NCBI RefSeq assembly: GCF_963678635.1
Contig: NC_087065.1
Location: 78,621,396-78,685,395 of the forward strand
DNA length: 64,000 bases
Direction of reading: 5' to 3'
DNA from: Symsagittifera roscoffensis
Lineage: Eukaryota; Xenacoelomorpha; Acoela; Convolutidae
Position 1 is the stretch's first letter, and the number at the start of each line of letters is the position of its first letter. Both the position numbers and the translations under genes were made by a program. This document shows positions 33,187 to 43,830 of this stretch, piece by piece. The notes under the pieces are model-generated. The model had not been told where the DNA came from and searched no databases. It saw nothing but the letters and a program-made list of their open reading frames with translations.

Positions 33187-34204
33187 GGGTCTGCTGTCAA
33201 GGGCAGAACAGAGACAACCAGCACAGGGCCACTACAAGAGGACGCACAGGGGTGTTCTCAAGTCGGACAACGGGTATCGTTAGAATCCACATTACATTAT
33301 AGGAAATAAGTGTAAAATTGGATAAGCGGAGTCCCATCGTTTTGAAACAGTTTTTACTCAAGCAGACCTGGAAACAGGTCTACGGTTTTCTCAAGAGAGG
33401 TTTAGCACCCGGCGCTTAAGGGATTTTTTGGCTTAAGAGGGGGGCTAAACAGGGGGGAGGTTAGCAGGGGGGCTGGTTAGGTTAGAGGTTGGCGGTTGTA
33501 AATTGTAAAAAGGGGGGAATTAGAGTAACTAGTTAATCGACATCGTTGATTTAGTTACATTAACCATCAACACGCGTGATAACAATAGGTGGACATCCAA
33601 AACTTATCTCGAGTTAAGATTGGTACGCTGGTTGGATCGGTAGGGGGGAACGGATATAGACAGTTTTCGTGACACCTCATAAGACAACTAGTGGGGGGAG
33701 GAAAACGCGTGGCAATTAGGTACCAGACATTTTTTTTGAAAGAAGGTTGACATTTGTCTCCTTTGAATTTTAGGTGGGTCGATTACTCTGTTTTGTTATT
33801 TTTTCGGTACAGAATTTTATTTTTTCTATAGACATTGTTGCGTTTTGGGGAAGATTTGCGATTGGTTTTTAATACAAACAGGTGATCACAAGATACCTGC
33901 ACACAAGTTGTGGCTCCCAATCGCTGGGAACATTCAAAAAGAGGTAACTAATAAAGGGGGGGCCAGATTTGGCAACCAAGAGAGGGTTTTTGGGAAAATT
34001 TTCACTAGAGCTTGAGTGGTGGTACAAGGTACAGACAACCAAGGAGTCCCTACAACGAAGAAGAAAGAAATCCTATATCCAGACACTCCGTAACGAGTCT
34101 TGGGACAGTACCGAACTAGTCTAGGGACATTGCAGTCTGGGGACAGTCTTGGAGCAACACAGTCTTGGGACAGTGCAACTTTGGGGCAGTCTTGGACCAG
34201 AGCA

Positions 34205-34742
34205 GTCTTGGTACGAAGCGGTCTTGGGACATTGGTCTTGGGACATTGGTCTTGGGACGTTAGTCTTGGGACATTAGTCTTGGGCCATTGGTCTTGGGAC
34301 ATTGGTCTTGGGACATTGGTCTTGGGACGTTAGTCTTGGGACATTAGTCTTGGGCCATTGGTCTTGGGACGTTAGTCTTGGGACATTGGTCTTGGGCTAT
34401 TGGTCTTGGGACGTTAGTCTTGGGACGTTGGTCTTGGGCCATTAGTCTTGGGACGTTGGTCTTGGGCCATTGGTCTTGGGACATTAGTCTTGGGCCATTG
34501 GTCTTGGGACGTTAGTCTTGGGACGTTGGTCTTGGGCCATTGGTCTTGGGACATTAGTCTTGGGCCATTGGTCTTGGGACGTTAGTCTTGGGACATTGGT
34601 CTTGGGACGTTAGTCTTGGGACATTAGTCTTGGGCCATTGGTCTTGGGACGTTAGTCTTGGGACATTGGTCTTGGGACGTTAGTCTTGGGACGTTGGTCT
34701 TGGGACGTTAGCCTTGGGCCATTGGTCTTGGGACGCTGGTCT
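34205..34742 (+). repeat. 14-bp minisatellite in the leader, about 37 copies
   Basis: Units of GGTCTTGGGACATT with variants ACGTTA, ACATTA and GCCATT at the end repeat with a 14-base period and show block-wise reuse of variant order. Diverged units (AGTCTTGGGACAGT) extend left to about 34098. Copy number is likely to vary between insertions. Confidence 0.9.
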
Positions 34743-35028
34743 AAAGGTACCAACGAGAAGTACTGGGACAACGCTGAACGGTCTTGGGACGGTAAAGAGA
34801 AAGTCTTGGAACAGCATTAGGAAGGGGGTACTACAAAAGTAATAGGTTAGGTTGAAGCACCAAGTATAACAACACGTTCCCTATCCTAACCTAACACGAA
34901 AAGAGCTTACAAGAGTTCAAGAAAAATTGTTTTTAGCGAATTATTAATTTCTTTTTCCTTGGAGTTTTTAAACCTTAGAATAGAATTTTTGTAGATAATA
35001 ATATTGTAAATAATAACAATTGTAAATA

Positions 35029-38000
35029 ATGAGGCGGAGCAGGGTACCGGTAGCTGAAAAAAGATCGACCGAAGCAAGGTATAATTCGTCGCTACGCAAA
35101 GCAACACCAATGGGTCCGAAGATAACAAAGAAGAACTTTTCAGTTAACATGGTCAGCACAAGGAGTACAGCGGAGAACAGGACGAAAGAGGGCACGGAAG
35201 GGGAGAGAGTAGGACCCACCATCGAGATTGATCTAGAGACACCCGATCAAAGTGTGGATGAAACAGGGAAGATGGCGACAGAGTCAACTCCAATGCCCAA
35301 TACAGAGGAATCGAACCAGAAACCCATAGAGTTCTCACCGATAGATGACGCGGAAGATGCAATAGGCAACATCGAAGAAACGGTAAAAGAAGACTCTCAA
35401 GTAAAGAGGACATCTTTTACGGAAAAATTGGGAATAATGTTCGGAATAAAAACGAGAGAAAACGTGACTGAAGAGCCAAAAGCAGAAAGAGCACGAACAT
35501 TTGGTACAGTGAGCACGAAAGCGACAGAAACCGGCCAGAATGAGGAACAAGCTAAAGCAGAGGCTATGGCCGAAGAGAAACCCACGGCTGACCCTGAAGA
35601 GACTACCATTGAGCTGGGCGATTTGTTGGCGAAATTAAATCAGATCGACAAAAGACTTAAGAACAGTGAAGAAGACAGAGAGGTGATAAAAAAGGAGATA
35701 AGATACAACAAGCACGAGTATCTAGACAGTTATTTTAACCTTGCTAAAGCAACAGAGGAGAGACTCAAGGAAATGTCAGACAAGGTAGAGGCCACCAATG
35801 AAGAACGAGAAAAGAACATCAAAACAGACATGCAACAGTTGAAGAACCGATATGATGATGTTAACAGCCAATTAGGGAGCCTGGAAAGGAGAATGGACAC
35901 AATGAGCAAGAGTCAAGCAGAGAGTTCGTGTGCAATACAGGCGAAGTTGGATGCAATCTTGAGAGGTTCTACACCACAAGAGAGACCGGCAGCGGATCGC
36001 ACGCAAGGCACCAGAGTTGATTTTGTAGAACCACAAAGAAACAAACGGCAATCGACACCGTTGCCCATACCCAGGGATGCGATAAGCATAGCACCAACAG
36101 CTGCGAAAACAATAATGAAGAGTGGAACGTCGAACACGACGACTGGTCCGGGAGATTCAACAGCCAACAGCAACTCAGGACCGGATGCTATGACATGGGC
36201 CAGCACTTGGGAGATGATGAACAGGACTCTAGAGGCCTTCGCCACGAGGAACACTGACTCGAGCGACAGGAGAGAGGGAAAATCAAGAAAAACATTCAAG
36301 AAGCCAAAAGAATTCAAAGATGACTCCGATGGATGCATTGACACTTGGGTGGAAGTGATGAGACTACATCTAGAGCAAGATAACTTGAGTGACGAAAGAC
36401 AAGCGTGTACAGCCATACTCAGCAATTTAGAAGGCACGGCATTAAAGTGTGTGGTTGCGAAGAAAGAAGAAGAACGCGACACCGCGGACAAAATCTTTGA
36501 AATACTGTTGAACAGATTCGGCTCAGGCATGAAGGGTCATCAAGCGATGATGCGATTTGAAAAAAGGAGACAGAGGGACGACGAGTCAATAGATCGGTTC
36601 CTAGATGACCTCGAGAGCTTGAGAAGGAGGAGTGACCCAGAGGAGTCGACAAACAGACGGAACTTTAGCATTGCCTCGAAGTTCATTGATGGGGTGAAAA
36701 GTGATGACTTAAGGACAATGTTAGCAACATACTACACGTTGTCGAAGGACAGCGCACCCACCCCAGAAGAAATGAGACAGAAATCAAGAGAATACATGCT
36801 GATGAAACCTAAGAAATACTCATATTCTGAAAACAGGAACACGCAAGGGGGAAGCCAACCCCAGAGGTCATCATGGTACAAACCTAGAGATGATATGGAT
36901 AAGCGCAGATCATGCGCGAACTGCGGGTCAGCGGATCATCATGTGGCTGACTGCACAACGTACAAACAAGGCATGAAGAGCCTAGGTTATGCACCGGATG
37001 AGGAGGACATGAGTCAGATGGAGGAACACGAGTACTATAATGGCTTAATCATCAAGATAGGCGCCAGATGTTTTTTCTGTAACCAGGAGGGGCACTTCAG
37101 AATGGATTGTCCCTTGTTCTGGGAAGCGGTCAAGGACCAGAATCACCCCAAACATAAGTTAGCATTAGCGGCGGTGCAGAATCAGCGGAACAGGCAAAAC
37201 GAGTTCGAATCTAGGAACTTAGGGGCACCAAACACCGAATTGCCGACGAAGACAGTGAAAGCTGTAACACATGTTAGCGGTGCGTTAGAGTCCGCGGCCG
37301 GGAGCTCTCTAGAGATAAATTATGAGAGAGCGGCGACGGAAGCAATTGCCAAAGTGAAACAAGATCTGGCTGCGAAAGAAATAGAGCAACGACTAAAGTT
37401 GGAGATCGAGAGACAGAATTTTAACGAAGCATTAACCGGAACGAACGTAGTACCAGAGGCTAGAACGGGCTCAACAAAGAACGGGAATTGTAACACCGTG
37501 AAAATGGTGACAGGTAAACCCTTTGGAATATCGAAAATCGGAGCAAGAATAATGTCGATAATCACAGTGGGCGGCCACGAGGTGACTAGAAACTTGAGCG
37601 AGCCGAGCGACCAGACGTTAATGCACATTGAGGTGTATGCAGACTACTTGAGTGGAATAAGTCCACGAACTACTTCTAGAGCGCTCAGGGCACTACTCAC
37701 GAGAGGGGGCAGCAAGTCGGTACGTGTTGATAACAGATACACTGAAGCTTACGGTCCACACGAGGTTATGCTAAACATAGATGGAATCAACATCTATACC
37801 AAGACGATGATAACATGCGACGAAGACCTGATTGGACAAATCTATGTAGGGAAGGAGGAATTGAAAGTAAGATCGATTGGACACTGTGCTATGCTTGAAG
37901 AAGATGCAATGCACATCGGAACGGAAGCAGACGTGACAGGGCACGTGTTGGACATAAGTGGAAAGAAGACTCAGTTACGTGGGTTACTTGACACGGGAGC

Positions 38001-41000
38001 GGTCTTGAGTGTCATACCAATTGAGACTTGGGAGCGAATGGGCTTCAACAAAGATGATTTGATAGACTCGAGAATACGGCTGTCAGCTGCGAACAAAGGG
38101 GCCCTTCGGGTGCTAGGCAGGACGCCGATAATAGCCCTCAATTTGGGAGAACGTAACCTGTGGATGAGCTTCATCGTGGTAGAAAACCTGGATGAATCTG
38201 ACCAATTCATTTTGGGCAGAGACTTCATCAGGAATTTCGACGTAACGATTGATCTAAATAATGCAATGTTCAGGATACGGAACCCGGATAGGAGGTACGC
38301 AATCAAACCGGTAAATTTAATAATGGCAAATGAAAACAAAGCACCGGTATTCTTGAGTAGGAGAGTGAGGCTAAAAGCTAATGAAGCAGCAATCGTGAGC
38401 TTGAGGATGAAAAACTACAATGAACTAAGTGACAATAAGCAAGTATGTATAGTTCCAAACCCTAATAGTCAAAGTGCTGCTGTTTTAGGAAGATCATTTT
38501 CGATAACGAAGAGTGGTCTCTGCGTCAGTGTCTTGTTGAATACCCTTGACATACCGATCACGATACAGAGAGGGAGGAAACTGGGATATGCTTTGCCGGT
38601 TAAAACTCGATATGAAACGATTGAGAACTTAAAACAAAATGAAGTTGTTGATTGTCCCAATCACAGGGATAAAATTTGTATCTTGAGACGATTGCAAAAA
38701 ATTAAATATTCTTCAGGCCTAATTAAATCACTTAAGTCAGAAACGGACGATGGGCTGTCGAGCTGTTCAAACTTTCCAGAGCGACCCACACTAGCTGAGA
38801 TGCAGACAGATAAACCGGTTCTGCCGGAGATTGAACATTTGAGGGGCAAACTGAAAGATGAACAGCTCGAAGCCATCAAAGACGTACTAGAGCGGAACGA
38901 AGAAGTTTTCTCGAGGCATAAGGCGGATATCGGGTGTTGTAATTTTGTGGAGCATGAAATAGAACTAGAGGAAAACGCGGTACCGCACAGGGAGGGGGCG
39001 AGGCGTATGACCCCACACAAATCGGACGCGTGTAGAAAAGAAATCGAGACGTTACTAGAGTATGACATGATAGAACCATCCAAGTCACCGTGGGCGTGTG
39101 GAGTAGTGATGGCCAAAAAGAAAGGCGACCAGTTGAGGTTCTGTTGTGACTTTCGATACCTGAACTCCGTCACGGTGAAGGATGCCTATCCCATACCTAG
39201 AATTGATGAAAGCCTCTCGAAGTTAGGTGATGCAAAATTTTTTACGACTCTTGATTTAGGCTCGGCTTTTTGGCAGGTACCATTAAGGAAACAAGACAGG
39301 GACAAGACAGGGTTCGCCTGCGAGTTAGGTCTGTTTCAATGGAAACGGATGCCGTTTGGACTCTGCAATGCCACAGCCACGTTTCAACGGCTGATGGCAC
39401 ACGCGCTGATAGGCGTGACGAAGAAGTACGGCAACCTGGTAATGTGCTATGTGGACGACGTGGTAATAGCAACGCCAACACTAGAAGACCACATTGAGAG
39501 ACTTGATGAGGTGTTCGCGTGCATGAAAAGATCGGGGCTGAAGTGCAAACCATCAAAGTGTGAAATACTCAAGGACTCAATAAAATATTTGGGCAGGATG
39601 GTAGACAAGCACGGCATCAGACCTGACCCAGACGCCGTGGAAGCAGTCCTAACCTGGAAATCACCGAAGACAGAGCACCAGTTGATGAGCTTCCTGGGCT
39701 TCGCTAACTATTACAGGGAGTTCATCAAAGGCTACGCGGACAAGGTATACCCGATGCAACAATTAATGAGACACAAGGGCAAGAAGTTCACGTGGAACAA
39801 CGCAGCAGAAGAGTCATTCCAGAGAATAAAGAAAGAGCTATGTGAGGCACCAGTACTGGGTATGCCGACTGAGAAGGGGATGTACGTGCTGGACACAGAT
39901 GCGTCGGTAGTCGCGATTTCTGGGGTTCTCCATCAAGAACAAGAATGGAATGGGAAGACAGTCTTGAGACCAATAGCATACGGGAGCAAAGTCCTAAGTG
40001 ACACAGAAATGAAGTACGGAGCACCGAAAGCAGAGATGTTCGCAGTGGTCACCTTTGTCGAGAAATACAGAGCGTACCTAGGCAGTGAACCTTTCAAACT
40101 GCGAGTAGATAACCGAGCATTAAGCTGGCTGAAAACGTACTCAATGGACCAGAGCTACATTGGGAGATGGATAGTTCGCTTGGACGGATACAACATGATA
40201 ATTGAACATAGAACGCGAGACAAACATCAAAATGCCGACAGCTTGAGCAAGAAGACGGAGTTCTACGAGAGACAAGAACAAAGAGAGGCGGACAGACCTG
40301 AGATCAAAGATGGTTTCTCCTTTATGGACAAAGAAACATACGACAGTCTTCCACTCACGAGATGGCTGGACAAATCAGGTAAACCGATTGAAGATCATCC
40401 CGAATTGCCAAAAGAGTCTCTTGAAGAGACCATCTTGAAGAAAAACAGAGGGATTCCGGTAGGAATAATGCTCAAGTCCAAAATCGTGAGGGAAACACTC
40501 AAGGCAAAAGGTCACGATCTCACCCAGGTAGAGGAGGGAACGGTCCAAATAGATGAAGACTTAATGAGGTTGCTTGAGAAACTATCGGATGACAAACCCG
40601 TGATCCAAGGGAAAAGTCAGGAGGCACCGGAACTAACCATACTTCGGAGAGAAAAAACAGTGAACAATACTGACGTCTCAAAAGGGATCACCACTGATAG
40701 CAAGGAAGTTGTGCGATCACTAGTTGAGAAAATCCCCGAAAAAATTCTGGAGCAAACAAAAGTCAGGGATAAGAAAGTGACATTCAGAGAAGAAATTGAA
40801 CACCTGGGATTAGATCAAGAGTCCGGGGAGTGGTCCAGATTCATGAAAGAAGACGAAACCGGAGAAGGAAAATTGTCCGGGGAGCGTAAAGAATGGGATG
40901 AAGACTCGGACGAGAGCAGTGAGGATCAAGACAGTCTATGCATGATACTGGCGGAAGAGAAGATGAGACAGCACGACAGGGAATTACAGACAGATCCATC

Positions 41001-43830
41001 TTCAGGAACGTACAATCTGGAAATGCAAGAGGTACGAGGTGGAACAGAGCTCGAGAAAATAGCAGTTTCAAGAAAGCCTCTTAGGGAACTATCGTGCAAC
41101 TCAAACGTCAGAACGAATCTGGTACCAGAGGACGACATGAAGATCATGAAAAGGATAATATGTGTGAAACTGAGCGATGACATCCACAATCCTGGTGAGA
41201 TGAATGGACAGATCATGGCGTTAAAGGAGCACGTTAAGGCGAGATATAGACTGTCTGACCTAATAAGGGCCCAGAAGAATGACAAAATGACAAGTAACCT
41301 CTCCAAATGGATCCATTCTGGAGTCAAGGAGAAGGGGGAACTTGAGGAAGACAGCTACAAGATCTTGAGCCAGTTCTACAAAGAAAAGAGAGACTTACTT
41401 TACCACACAGCGGAAGGGGTGGTAGCGTGCAAGAGAAGAGATGAGGAAAAGATATTACACAAACACAACCTCATCATACTACCACAACTGTACCAAACGG
41501 AAGTGCTCTTCAGATCACACGACCAAATGGGCCATCAGGGGATAGATAAAGTACAACAAAGGATACTTCACAGGTTTGACTGGCCGGGAATGAGAAAAGC
41601 TTGCGAGAGATGGGTGAATGCCTGCCTAGCATGCCTTCAAGTAAAAGACCCAAGGAAGATGAAGTTTCCCCTCAAGTCTGTCGAGAGTTCGGAATTCAAT
41701 GAAGTGGTGCAGATAGACCATCAGAAAATCTGCATGACGGAATCGGGTTATAACCAAATACTAGTTATAATAGATCACTTCACCAAGTTGGCGGAAGCAG
41801 TTCCGTGCCAGACAGCCTCAGCAGAGGAAACATGTGATCACCTGATAACGCATTGGATATCGCGGTATGGTTGCCCAATGACTTTCCAGTCAGACAACGG
41901 CAAGGCTTTTGTGGGGGACTTAACAAAAGAATTGATGAAGAGGTCACACATTGCTCAAGCACACTCGACGACCTATCATCCACAGACCAATGGGTTGGTA
42001 GAAAGACAGAACAGGACACTAGTCAACATGCTCAGGGTGTACTGCTCAAGGTACATGACGGACTGGGACAAATACCTGCCACAGGTAGTAGGAGCCTACA
42101 ATAGTACCCAGCACTCTACAACGGGTATCAGCCCTTTCATGATGTTGACGGGCAGGGAAAGGGCAATGCCTCTGACATTCTTCTATCCGGAGTACGAGGG
42201 GAAGAGGACGTCGCCTCAAGCATACGTGAAGGAAGCGATCAAAAGACAACAAGAGCTGAACGAGCTATGTCGGAGAAACACGGCACAAGCGCAAACGAGG
42301 CAACGCAAGAAATATGACGAAAAGATACTGAGAGCAAAGCCATACGAAGTGGGCCAATACGTGTGGGTCTTTCAAAACGTCATACCGCCCAAGGGAACAA
42401 AGAAACTACTCAAGAAATGGAGAGGACCATTCATGATTACGGAAGTACATCAACAAGGAAGGTTCTATCGCTTGAGTACAGGGCGAGCAGCACATTACGA
42501 AAATCTGAAACCTCACGTTCCGTCCCCGGAGGATTGGTGCCTGCCGAAAGACATGGAGGGTCTTGACTACCTGGTGGTGGAACCAGCGTGCGAAGTGAAT
42601 GAGAAAGGCACCAGAGAGAAAAATGATGGTAATGAGAACTTGAGCTTGGACGACAACGAAAAGATAGAAGTGGAGTCGGATGCAGGTTCATTTGTAGAAG
42701 AAGACTGGAACGACCCAGAGCAAAACGAGGTACCGAAGTGGATGGAACCGGATCGACCAACACCACCGGAAACCAGGACGGGCAATCGTAAACGCACAGG
42801 CATGAGGTACAATAGGTACGGGGATGACTTCTTGATCGATAAGATACAGCCAGAAAAGTTAAGCGAGGAACTACTAGGCGTAGGCGAACTGGAAGCTGGA
42901 GAGGAATGGCAGGTCATTGACGATGGTGGACATTATCCGCAGGATGATTACTCAACGCCAGAAGTGGAGACGGATCTCGAGCAGGGTGAAATAGAAAGGA
43001 GGGAGAATACGAACTTGAGGATTCTAGAGTGGATGCGTGATGTCAAAGACGAGGGTCACGAAGGACAAAGCATGCAGCAAGTCGATGTATCAGCAGCAAA
43101 GTACATGAAGACAGCGGAGCCTCTTTTCGGATGGACAGCAACAGACAGGCCACTGGACATCCCTAAAGACAATTCAGACCCGACGACATCGACGGGGACG
43201 TCGATAAATATTTTTGTCCGGGGAGTGGGGGTAGGACTTACCCACACCGAAAATTTGATGATAAAGAAGCTCAAGGAAGTGAGGGAAACAAGCGGATTGG
43301 AACTGGAGGAAGAAGAACCAGAGCCTACCATAGGAAGGAATTTCAAAACGAAATTCGAAATACCCAATGAATACTCAGAGAACATCATGATAACGGATAG
43401 CGACTTCATCCTGTCAAACAGGACCAGCGCGATCTGCATCACGGCGGACATGAGTTTCAAATCAAGGTTGGAGGCTGACTTCAAAAGAGAGTACCAGAAC
43501 GTAGAGTTTCTGTTCAGACAGAGGCCAGGACTGGGAGGCATAGCAGCGCTTCCACCGTCAGTGGCACAAGTCCCGGGCAAATACCTCTGCTTCCTAGTAA
43601 CGAGAGTCAACGACAGAAACACAATTGATCCCGAACACGTGATATTGGCACTGACAAGACTACGTGACTTCATGATTGAAAGAGGAATAGTGGAGGTCTC
43701 GATGCCGGTGTACGACCCAAACAGGGGCAAACTGAGCTCGAGGGAATTGTATGCTATCCTACATGTGGTCTTTGCAGAAACCGAGATAATGGTGCATCTT
43801 CACAAGAAGTACTACTTGAGCATCGCCTGA
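35029..43830 (+). CDS. gag-pol: ORF1: single-frame Ty3/gypsy Gag-Pol with macro-like C-terminus (2,933 aa)
   Basis: The first ATG after an in-frame TAA opens 2,933 uninterrupted codons. In order: an acidic low-complexity N-terminus; a coiled coil (about 195-310); Gag capsid (about 420-600); two CCHC knuckles (C629-C642 and C681-C694); aspartic protease with DTG at 988-990; RT (about 1340-1530) with YVDD at 1474-1477; RNase H (about 1605-1740, Asp1622/Asp1624); a charged spacer of roughly 400 residues; integrase with H2164/H2169/C2199/C2202 and catalytic D2230, D2289 and E2325 (exact D-x35-E spacing); a GPF-type tail near 2464; then about 440 further residues. The last ~150 resemble a TARG1/ALC1-type macro domain (CITADM at 2803; SMPVYDPNRGKL at 2891), with the usual glycine loop altered. 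There is no frameshift between gag and pol. All catalytic residues are present, so it may be active. Confidence 0.95.
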   Translation: MRRSRVPVAEKRSTEARYNSSLRKATPMGPKITKKNFSVNMVSTRSTAENRTKEGTEGERVGPTIEIDLETPDQSVDETGKMATESTPMPNTEESNQKPIEFSPIDDAEDAIGNIEETVKEDSQVKRTSFTEKLGIMFGIKTRENVTEEPKAERARTFGTVSTKATETGQNEEQAKAEAMAEEKPTADPEETTIELGDLLAKLNQIDKRLKNSEEDREVIKKEIRYNKHEYLDSYFNLAKATEERLKEMSDKVEATNEEREKNIKTDMQQLKNRYDDVNSQLGSLERRMDTMSKSQAESSCAIQAKLDAILRGSTPQERPAADRTQGTRVDFVEPQRNKRQSTPLPIPRDAISIAPTAAKTIMKSGTSNTTTGPGDSTANSNSGPDAMTWASTWEMMNRTLEAFATRNTDSSDRREGKSRKTFKKPKEFKDDSDGCIDTWVEVMRLHLEQDNLSDERQACTAILSNLEGTALKCVVAKKEEERDTADKIFEILLNRFGSGMKGHQAMMRFEKRRQRDDESIDRFLDDLESLRRRSDPEESTNRRNFSIASKFIDGVKSDDLRTMLATYYTLSKDSAPTPEEMRQKSREYMLMKPKKYSYSENRNTQGGSQPQRSSWYKPRDDMDKRRSCANCGSADHHVADCTTYKQGMKSLGYAPDEEDMSQMEEHEYYNGLIIKIGARCFFCNQEGHFRMDCPLFWEAVKDQNHPKHKLALAAVQNQRNRQNEFESRNLGAPNTELPTKTVKAVTHVSGALESAAGSSLEINYERAATEAIAKVKQDLAAKEIEQRLKLEIERQNFNEALTGTNVVPEARTGSTKNGNCNTVKMVTGKPFGISKIGARIMSIITVGGHEVTRNLSEPSDQTLMHIEVYADYLSGISPRTTSRALRALLTRGGSKSVRVDNRYTEAYGPHEVMLNIDGINIYTKTMITCDEDLIGQIYVGKEELKVRSIGHCAMLEEDAMHIGTEADVTGHVLDISGKKTQLRGLLDTGAVLSVIPIETWERMGFNKDDLIDSRIRLSAANKGALRVLGRTPIIALNLGERNLWMSFIVVENLDESDQFILGRDFIRNFDVTIDLNNAMFRIRNPDRRYAIKPVNLIMANENKAPVFLSRRVRLKANEAAIVSLRMKNYNELSDNKQVCIVPNPNSQSAAVLGRSFSITKSGLCVSVLLNTLDIPITIQRGRKLGYALPVKTRYETIENLKQNEVVDCPNHRDKICILRRLQKIKYSSGLIKSLKSETDDGLSSCSNFPERPTLAEMQTDKPVLPEIEHLRGKLKDEQLEAIKDVLERNEEVFSRHKADIGCCNFVEHEIELEENAVPHREGARRMTPHKSDACRKEIETLLEYDMIEPSKSPWACGVVMAKKKGDQLRFCCDFRYLNSVTVKDAYPIPRIDESLSKLGDAKFFTTLDLGSAFWQVPLRKQDRDKTGFACELGLFQWKRMPFGLCNATATFQRLMAHALIGVTKKYGNLVMCYVDDVVIATPTLEDHIERLDEVFACMKRSGLKCKPSKCEILKDSIKYLGRMVDKHGIRPDPDAVEAVLTWKSPKTEHQLMSFLGFANYYREFIKGYADKVYPMQQLMRHKGKKFTWNNAAEESFQRIKKELCEAPVLGMPTEKGMYVLDTDASVVAISGVLHQEQEWNGKTVLRPIAYGSKVLSDTEMKYGAPKAEMFAVVTFVEKYRAYLGSEPFKLRVDNRALSWLKTYSMDQSYIGRWIVRLDGYNMIIEHRTRDKHQNADSLSKKTEFYERQEQREADRPEIKDGFSFMDKETYDSLPLTRWLDKSGKPIEDHPELPKESLEETILKKNRGIPVGIMLKSKIVRETLKAKGHDLTQVEEGTVQIDEDLMRLLEKLSDDKPVIQGKSQEAPELTILRREKTVNNTDVSKGITTDSKEVVRSLVEKIPEKILEQTKVRDKKVTFREEIEHLGLDQESGEWSRFMKEDETGEGKLSGERKEWDEDSDESSEDQDSLCMILAEEKMRQHDRELQTDPSSGTYNLEMQEVRGGTELEKIAVSRKPLRELSCNSNVRTNLVPEDDMKIMKRIICVKLSDDIHNPGEMNGQIMALKEHVKARYRLSDLIRAQKNDKMTSNLSKWIHSGVKEKGELEEDSYKILSQFYKEKRDLLYHTAEGVVACKRRDEEKILHKHNLIILPQLYQTEVLFRSHDQMGHQGIDKVQQRILHRFDWPGMRKACERWVNACLACLQVKDPRKMKFPLKSVESSEFNEVVQIDHQKICMTESGYNQILVIIDHFTKLAEAVPCQTASAEETCDHLITHWISRYGCPMTFQSDNGKAFVGDLTKELMKRSHIAQAHSTTYHPQTNGLVERQNRTLVNMLRVYCSRYMTDWDKYLPQVVGAYNSTQHSTTGISPFMMLTGRERAMPLTFFYPEYEGKRTSPQAYVKEAIKRQQELNELCRRNTAQAQTRQRKKYDEKILRAKPYEVGQYVWVFQNVIPPKGTKKLLKKWRGPFMITEVHQQGRFYRLSTGRAAHYENLKPHVPSPEDWCLPKDMEGLDYLVVEPACEVNEKGTREKNDGNENLSLDDNEKIEVESDAGSFVEEDWNDPEQNEVPKWMEPDRPTPPETRTGNRKRTGMRYNRYGDDFLIDKIQPEKLSEELLGVGELEAGEEWQVIDDGGHYPQDDYSTPEVETDLEQGEIERRENTNLRILEWMRDVKDEGHEGQSMQQVDVSAAKYMKTAEPLFGWTATDRPLDIPKDNSDPTTSTGTSINIFVRGVGVGLTHTENLMIKKLKEVRETSGLELEEEEPEPTIGRNFKTKFEIPNEYSENIMITDSDFILSNRTSAICITADMSFKSRLEADFKREYQNVEFLFRQRPGLGGIAALPPSVAQVPGKYLCFLVTRVNDRNTIDPEHVILALTRLRDFMIERGIVEVSMPVYDPNRGKLSSRELYAILHVVFAETEIMVHLHKKYYLSIA

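Larger units (their letters stand above)
32622..35028 (+). other. Retrotransposon 5' leader, noncoding
   Basis: About 2.4 kb between the primer site and the Gag-Pol ATG with no convincing gene. It holds a two-copy 50-bp repeat (33067-33186), several G-rich tracts (for example 33420-33480), and a 14-bp minisatellite (34205-34742). A 9-bp inverted pair TAGGTTAGG/CCTAACCTA (about 34843-34895) precedes ORF1. Packaging and dimerisation signals would be expected here, but I cannot pinpoint them. Confidence 0.6.

Noticed and set aside
34100-34333. ORFs in the leader minisatellite.
   Set aside because: These are frames through the 14-bp repeat. The peptide is a repeat artefact.
35913-43730. Minus-strand ORFs of up to 205-224 aa within Gag-Pol, and up to 332 aa within ORF2.
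   Set aside because: These are antisense shadows of long real ORFs. The plus strand carries all recognised domains.
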